Of a stretch of 64,000 bases of DNA, positions 58,854 through 64,000 are shown in pieces. The DNA comes from G965198795 sp965198795 (GTDB taxonomy: Bacteria; Pseudomonadota; Alphaproteobacteria; Rhodospirillales; Casp-alpha2). A program made the translations under genes and the position numbers. The first letter of the stretch is position 1; each line of letters opens with the position of its first letter. Below the pieces are notes generated by a model. The model saw only the letters and a program-made list of their open reading frames with translations. It was not told the DNA's origin and searched no databases. The DNA lies in the NCBI GenBank assembly GCA_965198795.1, contig OZ240674.1, positions 806,001 to 870,000 on the forward strand, given 5' to 3'.

Positions 58854-60800
58854 TTGAATCGGGACGGACCTGTGGGGTCTCCTGCGGGGTCTCTGGCCGG
58901 GTTGAGCGATGGATCGGATTGGGATGTGATTTGGGACGTGATCGTTGTCGGAGGCGGGCACGCGGGCGCGGAGGCGGCCGCGGCCGCAGCGCGGGTCGGC
59001 GCGCGGACTCTTCTGTTGACCCACAAGCCGGAAACCATCGGCGAGATGTCGTGCAATCCCGCGATCGGCGGGCTGGCGAAAGGCCAACTGGTCAGAGAAA
59101 TCGACGCCCTGGACGGCGTCATGGGCCGGGCGATCGACCAGGCCGGCATCCAGTTTCGGATGCTCAACCGGAGCAAAGGGCCGGCTGTTCGGGGTCCGCG
59201 CGCTCAAGCGGACCGGAAGCTTTATCGCCAGGCGATCCAGGCGCTTCTGGCCGAACAGGAAAACCTGACCATCACGGCGGGCGCCGTGGACGATCTGATC
59301 CGGGCCGGTGACGGCCGCGCCGCCGGCGTCAAGACGCTGGACGGCAAGGAATATCGCGCGGGTGCGGTCGTCGTCACGACCGGGACGTTCCTGAGAGGGC
59401 TGATTCACCTGGGCGCGCGGCGCGTTCCGGCCGGCCGCGCGGGGGACAAGCCGGCGGTCGGGTTGGCGGAGACGTTCGATGATTTGGGGTTTCGCCTGGG
59501 CCGCCTGAAGACGGGAACGCCGCCGCGCCTGGATGGGCGGACCATCGATTGGAACGCGCTGGAGGAGCAAAAGGGCGACGATCCGCCGACTCCGTTCAGT
59601 TACCTGACCGATAAGATCACGACGCCGCAAGTATCCTGTTTCATTACCGAAACCACGCCGAAGGTTCATGATCTGATCCAAAAGAACATCCATCGCTCGC
59701 CCGCGTTCTCAGGCCGGATCGAAGGACCGGGACCGCGCTATTGTCCCTCCATCGAAGATAAGGTGGCGCGCTTCGCCGGGCGGTCGAGCCATCGGATTTT
59801 CCTTGAGCCCGAGGGTTTGGACGATCCCACCGTTTATCCCAACGGGATTTCGACCTCATTGCCCGAAGAGGTTCAGTTGGCCATGCTGGCGGAAATCCGG
59901 GGTCTGGAGAAGGCCATCATGCTTCAGCCGGGTTACGCCATCGAATATGACTTCGTTGATCCGCGGGAACTGAAACCGACGCTGGAAACAAAGCGGGCGC
60001 CGGGGCTTTATCTCGCCGGACAGATCAACGGCACCACCGGTTATGAGGAGGCGGGGGCCCAGGGCCTGATCGCGGGAACCAACGCGGCGCTTGGCGCCGG
60101 CGGGGCGGATGGAGCGGACGGGACGTTCGTGCCGGACCGGGCGGACGGCTATATCGGCGTGATGATCGATGATCTGGTGACGCTTGGCGTCCAAGAACCG
60201 TACCGCATGTTCACGTCGCGGGCCGAGTACCGTCTGTTGTTGCGGGCGGACAACGCGGACCAGCGCTTGACGGAAAAAGGCGCGGCCGTTGGTCTGGTCG
60301 GATTTCAACGGCAGTCGGCCCATGCGAGGAAGAAAGCCGCGCTGGCCGCCGGCCGGGAACGGTTGACGCGGGCGACGGCGACGCCCGGCGAATTGGCCGC
60401 CAGGGGCCTGACCGTGAACAGGGACGGCGTCCGGCGGAGCGCCTGGCGGGTTCTGGCGTATCCCAACGTTGACGCGGACGACGTCCGCCGCCTTTGGCCC
60501 GAGACGGCGGACATCCCCCCGCCGGTCATGGATCAACTCGTGATCGAGGCTGGATACGCGGATTACGTCAAACGCCAGGAAGCGGATATTCGCGCGTTCC
60601 GGCGGGACGAGGGCTTGCGCCTGCCCGATGATTTGGATTACGGCGCCGTCGCCGGTTTGTCGAACGAGGCGCGGGAGAAGCTGGAAACCGCGCGGCCCGC
60701 GACGCTGGGCGCGGCGGGACGAATTTCAGGCGTGACGCCGGCGGCCCTGACCCTGCTGCTGGGTCATGTGAAAAAGCGCCGGGACCGGCCGGCGGCTTGA
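58854..60800 (+). CDS. mnmG: tRNA U34 carboxymethylaminomethyl synthase MnmG (GidA)
   Basis: The 648-aa FAD protein partners MnmE. The dinucleotide site VIVVGGGHAGAEAAAAAARVG begins near residue 29, MSCNPAIGGLAKG holds a conserved cysteine, and GPRYCPSIEDKVARF and GQINGTTGYEEAGAQGLIAG follow. The C-terminal helical domain ends LLLGHVKKRR. The start is uncertain: the frame opens with TTG 58854 amid short tandem repeats, and a repeated WDVIWDVI offers a GTG at 58926 that better matches relatives. It lies between the two parS sites. Confidence 0.95.
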   Translation: MNRDGPVGSPAGSLAGLSDGSDWDVIWDVIVVGGGHAGAEAAAAAARVGARTLLLTHKPETIGEMSCNPAIGGLAKGQLVREIDALDGVMGRAIDQAGIQFRMLNRSKGPAVRGPRAQADRKLYRQAIQALLAEQENLTITAGAVDDLIRAGDGRAAGVKTLDGKEYRAGAVVVTTGTFLRGLIHLGARRVPAGRAGDKPAVGLAETFDDLGFRLGRLKTGTPPRLDGRTIDWNALEEQKGDDPPTPFSYLTDKITTPQVSCFITETTPKVHDLIQKNIHRSPAFSGRIEGPGPRYCPSIEDKVARFAGRSSHRIFLEPEGLDDPTVYPNGISTSLPEEVQLAMLAEIRGLEKAIMLQPGYAIEYDFVDPRELKPTLETKRAPGLYLAGQINGTTGYEEAGAQGLIAGTNAALGAGGADGADGTFVPDRADGYIGVMIDDLVTLGVQEPYRMFTSRAEYRLLLRADNADQRLTEKGAAVGLVGFQRQSAHARKKAALAAGRERLTRATATPGELAARGLTVNRDGVRRSAWRVLAYPNVDADDVRRLWPETADIPPPVMDQLVIEAGYADYVKRQEADIRAFRRDEGLRLPDDLDYGAVAGLSNEAREKLETARPATLGAAGRISGVTPAALTLLLGHVKKRRDRPAA

Positions 60801-60809
60801 GCCCCGCCA

Positions 60810-60825
60810 TGTTTCACGTGAAACA
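60810..60825. promoter_or_regulatory. parS: parS site 2, abutting the rsmG start codon
   Basis: A second perfect TGTTTCACGTGAAACA lies between mnmG and rsmG. Its last base directly precedes the rsmG ATG at 60826, so the palindrome occupies the place of the ribosome-binding site. ParB bound here could affect expression of rsmG-parA-parB. Confidence 0.96.
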
Positions 60826-61443
60826 ATGAACGGTTTCTCCGCGCGGCGCGTCCAAGAGGAACTGGGTCTTGGCGACTCCGACCGGGAGCGGCTGGAGACC
60901 TATGTCGCGCTGCTCGGGAAATGGCAGTCGAAAATCAATCTGATCGGCCCCGCGACGCTGGGCGGCGTCTGGCGCCGGCATATTCTCGACAGCGCGCAGT
61001 TGCTGCCGTTCATCCGGGACACGGACCGGATCATCATGGATCTGGGCAGCGGAGCCGGATTGCCGGGGTTGATTCTGGCGATTCTGAGCGGCAGAAGGGC
61101 CGTTCTGGTCGAAAGCGACCACCGAAAAGCCGCTTTTTTGCGCGAGGCCGCGAGACTTGTGGACGCCTCTGTGGATATCGCCGTGAAACGTATTGAGGCG
61201 CTTGAGGCTCGGGACGCCGATCTGATCACGTCGCGCGCCCTGGCCCCATTGGATAAGTTGTTGGAATACAGCCACCTTCATCTTAAGCCCGGCGGTAGAT
61301 GCTTGTTTTTGAAGGGCCGGTCCGCCGCTGATGAATTGACCGCCTGCCGAAACCAATGGAAAATGACCGTCGTCCGGCGCCCCAGCCGGTCCGATCCGGC
61401 GGGCGTTGTTCTGGAAATCGAGGGTTTGCGGAAAGTATCATGA
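60826..61443 (+). CDS. rsmG: 16S rRNA m7G527 methyltransferase RsmG (GidB)
   Basis: The 205-aa SAM-dependent enzyme methylates G527 of 16S rRNA. The SAM motif is MDLGSGAGLPGLILAIL (residues 67-83), and VALLGKWQSKINLIGP and TSRALAPLDKLLEY are family marks. No usual ribosome site is visible because a parS palindrome directly precedes the ATG. The stop overlaps the parA start (ATGA). Confidence 0.94.
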   Translation: MNGFSARRVQEELGLGDSDRERLETYVALLGKWQSKINLIGPATLGGVWRRHILDSAQLLPFIRDTDRIIMDLGSGAGLPGLILAILSGRRAVLVESDHRKAAFLREAARLVDASVDIAVKRIEALEARDADLITSRALAPLDKLLEYSHLHLKPGGRCLFLKGRSAADELTACRNQWKMTVVRRPSRSDPAGVVLEIEGLRKVS

Positions 61444-62249
61444 CAGAAAGTCTTTCGGGCGCCGCGCGCGGCGCGGCCCGCGTCATAGCCGTCGCCAACC
61501 AAAAAGGCGGTGTGGGAAAGACCACGACGGCCGTCAATCTGGGAACGGCCCTGGCGGCCGTGGAAAAGCGGGTGTTGCTGATCGACCTGGATCCGCAAGG
61601 CAACGCCTCGACCGGGCTTGGCGTCGCTAAGGACCGGCGCGCCGTCAATTCCTATCATCTGCTGATCGGCGCGGCCCCGTTGCAGGCGGCGATTCAGGCG
61701 ACGGACATTCCGGGGCTGGAGATCGTGCCGTCCGGGCTGGATTTGTCCGGCGCCGAACCGGAGCTGGTCGATGAGGACCGGCGCGAACATCAGCTTTCCC
61801 GGCGTCTCGGCGCCGCGTCCGGGGACTATGATTATATCCTGATCGATTGCCCCCCGGCTCTCGGGTTGCTGACGGTGAACGCCCTGGCGGCCGCGCAAGC
61901 GGTTCTCGTGCCGCTTCAATGCGAGTTCTTCGCCCTTGAGGGGGTTAGCCAGTTGATGACCACGATTGAGCGGGTCAAAAACGCCTTCAACCCGGGCCTT
62001 GAAATCCAGGGCATCGTGTTGACCATGTTCGACAAAAGAAACAATCTGTCCGGCATGGTGGCGAACGACGTCCGGGATTATTTCGGCGAGAAGGTCTACC
62101 GGACGGTTATTCCGCGGAATGTCCGGATTTCGGAAGCGCCCAGTCATGGCTGTCCGGTGATCGTCTACGACACGGCGTGCGCCGGTTCGCGGGCTTATTT
62201 GAGCCTGGCCAGCGAAGTCATTCATCGTGAACGCCGGCTCTCGGCCTGA
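61440..62249 (+). CDS. parA: Chromosome partitioning ATPase ParA
   Basis: The 269-aa ATPase moves ParB-parS complexes along the nucleoid. The deviant Walker A is NQKGGVGKTTTAVNLG (residues 20-35). DLDPQGNASTGLG, YDYILIDCPPALGLLTVNAL and SEAPSHGCPVIVYD are typical of Soj/ParA. ATG 61440 overlaps the rsmG stop. It is followed by parB after 19 bases. Confidence 0.96.
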   Translation: MTESLSGAARGAARVIAVANQKGGVGKTTTAVNLGTALAAVEKRVLLIDLDPQGNASTGLGVAKDRRAVNSYHLLIGAAPLQAAIQATDIPGLEIVPSGLDLSGAEPELVDEDRREHQLSRRLGAASGDYDYILIDCPPALGLLTVNALAAAQAVLVPLQCEFFALEGVSQLMTTIERVKNAFNPGLEIQGIVLTMFDKRNNLSGMVANDVRDYFGEKVYRTVIPRNVRISEAPSHGCPVIVYDTACAGSRAYLSLASEVIHRERRLSA

Positions 62250-62268
62250 CGCCTTGGGGGCTGGGAGC

Positions 62269-63162
62269 ATGGCGGAGAAGAAACGAGGGTTGGGGCGCGG
62301 TCTATCAGCTCTCCTGGGCGACGAAAAACCGCCCGTTGTGACGGGCGGCCCTGCGGGCGGGGGCGTTCGCCGGATCGCCGTCCATCACCTGCATCCGGGC
62401 GAATATCAGCCGCGGCGGCGCATGTCCGACGCGGAAATCGACGAACTCGCCGGCAGCATCCGGGACAAGGGCGTTCTATCGCCCTTGTTGGTGAGAGAGC
62501 ATCCCGGCAAGACCGGAGAGTTCGAGATCATCGCCGGGGAGCGGCGCTGGCGCGCGGCGCAGCGGGCTCAAGTCCATGAAGTGCCGGTCATGGTAAAGGC
62601 GCTCACCAATCGGGAAGCGCTCGAGGTGGGCTTGGTCGAGAACCTTCAGCGCGAGGATTTGACGCCCTTGGAGGAAGCCGAGGGCTATCAACGCCTGATG
62701 GAAGAGTTCCGGCATACGCAAGAGCTGCTCTCTAAGACGGTCGGCAAAAGCCGGAGCCATGTCGCGAACATGCTGCGTTTGTTGCGGCTGCCGGCGCAGG
62801 TGCGGACATTGCTGAACGAGGGCGCCATCAGCGCGGGTCACGCCCGGGCGCTTCTGTCTGCGCCCGACGCTGCGGCGGCGGCGAAAACTGTCGTGACCAA
62901 GGGGCTGAACGTTCGTCAAACCGAGCAGTTGGTCCAGGATCTGGCCGCACCGAAATCCAGCGGCGGCGGGAGATCCGCCGCATCGGTGAAAAAAACCGGC
63001 GCAGCGGGGGACGCGGACACCCGTAACCTGGAAATGGACGTCGCCGATGTTCTGGGCTTGAAAGTGAATATCACATCGGATGGCGGAAAGGGCTTCGTAA
63101 CCATTCATTTTCAGACATTGGATCAGTTGGATGATCTTCTGGAAAAGCTCAGCAAGCCATGA
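62269..63162 (+). CDS. parB: Chromosome partitioning protein ParB
   Basis: The 297-aa CTP-dependent clamp loads at parS. KRGLGRGLSALLGD opens the protein. The N-terminal domain has HPGEYQPRR and the CTP site GERRWRAAQRA, a helix-turn-helix around SKTVGKSRSHVANMLRLLRLP reads parS, and a C-terminal dimer domain ends in FQTLDQLDDLLEKL. ATG 62269 has GGGAG upstream. Two cognate parS sites are in this window. Confidence 0.96.
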   Translation: MAEKKRGLGRGLSALLGDEKPPVVTGGPAGGGVRRIAVHHLHPGEYQPRRRMSDAEIDELAGSIRDKGVLSPLLVREHPGKTGEFEIIAGERRWRAAQRAQVHEVPVMVKALTNREALEVGLVENLQREDLTPLEEAEGYQRLMEEFRHTQELLSKTVGKSRSHVANMLRLLRLPAQVRTLLNEGAISAGHARALLSAPDAAAAAKTVVTKGLNVRQTEQLVQDLAAPKSSGGGRSAASVKKTGAAGDADTRNLEMDVADVLGLKVNITSDGGKGFVTIHFQTLDQLDDLLEKLSKP

Positions 63163-63180
63163 AACTCGCGAAACTTGCGA

Positions 63181-64000
63181 TCAACGGCGTCCGCCGGACG
63201 CCGCCAGGCGAAGCAGCGCGCGGTGACAGACGGCCTCGGGGAGCGCGCCCGTGGTTTTGCAGGCCATCTCCGCCTCGCTCAGCATATGGATGGCGTTCGG
63301 CCACTGTTTCAGGGGCAAGCGGCGCAAAGCGGCGGCGAAAGCCGGTTTGTCCTTGAAAATAACGGGCGGCCGCAGATCATCGACGGCCTGGCTGGCTGAT
63401 TTGCCCGACGCCATGTCGGCTGCGGCCAGATGCAGTCGGTGGCAGGCGCGTTGAACGGCGCGGATAATCTGGACGGCGCCAACGCCTTCGGCCATGGATT
63501 GGGCCAGTTGTCTGTCCATCGCCGGCGCGTCGCCGGTGAGGGCGGCGTTGACGAGGGCGTCAATGGCGGACGCGGCCGTGTCCCCGACGATTGCCGACGC
63601 GTCGTCCAAAGAAACTTCGCGTTTGTCCGAATCCGACATGTAAAGCGCCAGCTTGTCAAGCTCGCCCCGGGACACGCGTCTGTCGGAGCCCAGATGTTGA
63701 ACCAGATACGCCTGGGCGTCCCGCGACGCGGTTAACCCGTGTTCTCCCAGGATGTTTCGAATCAGGTCTCCGGCGCTGCGCGCGTCGTCCGGATAACAGC
63801 CAATGGCGGCCGCGCCCTTGTCCTGTTCGCAGAGTTTCCGGAGCCTGGAGCGGGGTGAAAGCGCGCCCGCCATTAGAATGATGATCCCGTCGCCTGTTTC
63901 TCGCGCGAGGGCCGCTTCCACCGGGGCGGTCACCGAGTCCGCGGCGTCCGGCACCTTGATGACGCGCCTTCCGCCGCCAAAACCGATGGCGGCCCTTTCG
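63181..64000 (-). CDS. holA: DNA polymerase III delta subunit, C-terminal part
   Basis: This minus-strand gene runs off the right edge, so its N-terminus is missing. The visible 272 residues include IIILMAGALSPRSRLRKLCE, GCYPDDARSAGDLIRNILGEHG and LGSDRRVSRGELDKLALYM, the clamp-loader collar region of HolA. HolA opens the beta clamp within the gamma/tau complex. It is convergent with parB, as in many Alphaproteobacteria. Confidence 0.93.
   Translation of the reverse strand, partial: ERAAIGFGGGRRVIKVPDAADSVTAPVEAALARETGDGIIILMAGALSPRSRLRKLCEQDKGAAAIGCYPDDARSAGDLIRNILGEHGLTASRDAQAYLVQHLGSDRRVSRGELDKLALYMSDSDKREVSLDDASAIVGDTAASAIDALVNAALTGDAPAMDRQLAQSMAEGVGAVQIIRAVQRACHRLHLAAADMASGKSASQAVDDLRPPVIFKDKPAFAAALRRLPLKQWPNAIHMLSEAEMACKTTGALPEAVCHRALLRLAASGGRR

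Overview
The window is a high-GC chromosomal segment of an alphaproteobacterium. Gene order suggests the Rhodospirillales or a neighbouring lineage, but I cannot name a genus. The evidence is the combination of a mitofilin-family protein with HemY, hemC/hemD divergent from tsaD-gpsA, hslVU next to the his operon, Tim44-domain protein with MltA, and the run hemE-hemH-hemJ-rho ... mnmE-mnmG-rsmG-parA-parB-holA. That last run is the classic neighbourhood of the alphaproteobacterial replication origin. Almost every gene is a recognisable housekeeping gene.

Layout. 1-12.7 kb: tail of a Trm112-like gene, a DUF971 protein, UbiH, a glnK-amtB nitrogen pair behind a sigma-54-like promoter, FtsK, a lower-GC orphan membrane protein, LolA, an OmpR-type response regulator and GTP cyclohydrolase II. 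13-15 kb: a candidate small RNA, a secreted nuclease, an unusual multi-stem palindrome and tRNA-Thr(CGU). 15-26.8 kb: hemY, mitofilin, hemD, hemC, tsaD, gpsA, a YCII protein, a Rieske protein, acs, comM with a duplicated 3' end, and an unknown 89-aa gene. 27.4-31.3 kb: HIT protein and hisE-F-A-H-(DUF2628)-B. 31.4-33.7 kb: two FkbM methyltransferases and a glycosyltransferase, apparently inserted between hisB and hslVU. 33.8-46.7 kb: hslVU, an XRE regulator, smr, lutCBA, mltA, Tim44, fxsA, secB, dnaQ, coaE, aroE, maf and the PPDK regulatory protein. 46.73-47.17 kb: putative oriC. 47-64 kb: hemE, hemH, hemJ, rho, an oxidoreductase, a DUF255 protein, two small genes, mnmE, an odd tRNA, mnmG, rsmG, parA, parB and the C-terminal part of holA, with two perfect parS sites.

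How the genes fit together. The segment holds the replication and segregation hub: oriC, parS, parAB, dnaQ, holA and FtsK. It also carries haem synthesis split on both sides (hemC, D, E, H, J), histidine synthesis, quinone and acetate/lactate metabolism, protein quality control and export (hslVU, secB, lolA), and tRNA modification (tsaD, mnmE, mnmG). Coding polarity changes at the putative origin: mostly minus to its left and mostly plus to its right, as expected if replication leaves this point in both directions.

The non-coding DNA is the unusual part. A family of MITE-like elements with CTAG-ended inverted termini sits exactly at gene 3' ends and supplies the TAG stop codon of several genes. 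Inside most of them, and also alone, is a second hairpin repeat family. Short tandem duplications (14-21 bp, one of 161 bp) are scattered throughout. Three RNA candidates deserve attention: a tRNA with a leucine-type body, UGC anticodon and 30-nt variable arm; a nested palindrome of four stems upstream of the nuclease gene; and an sRNA with two CCUCCCUG motifs.
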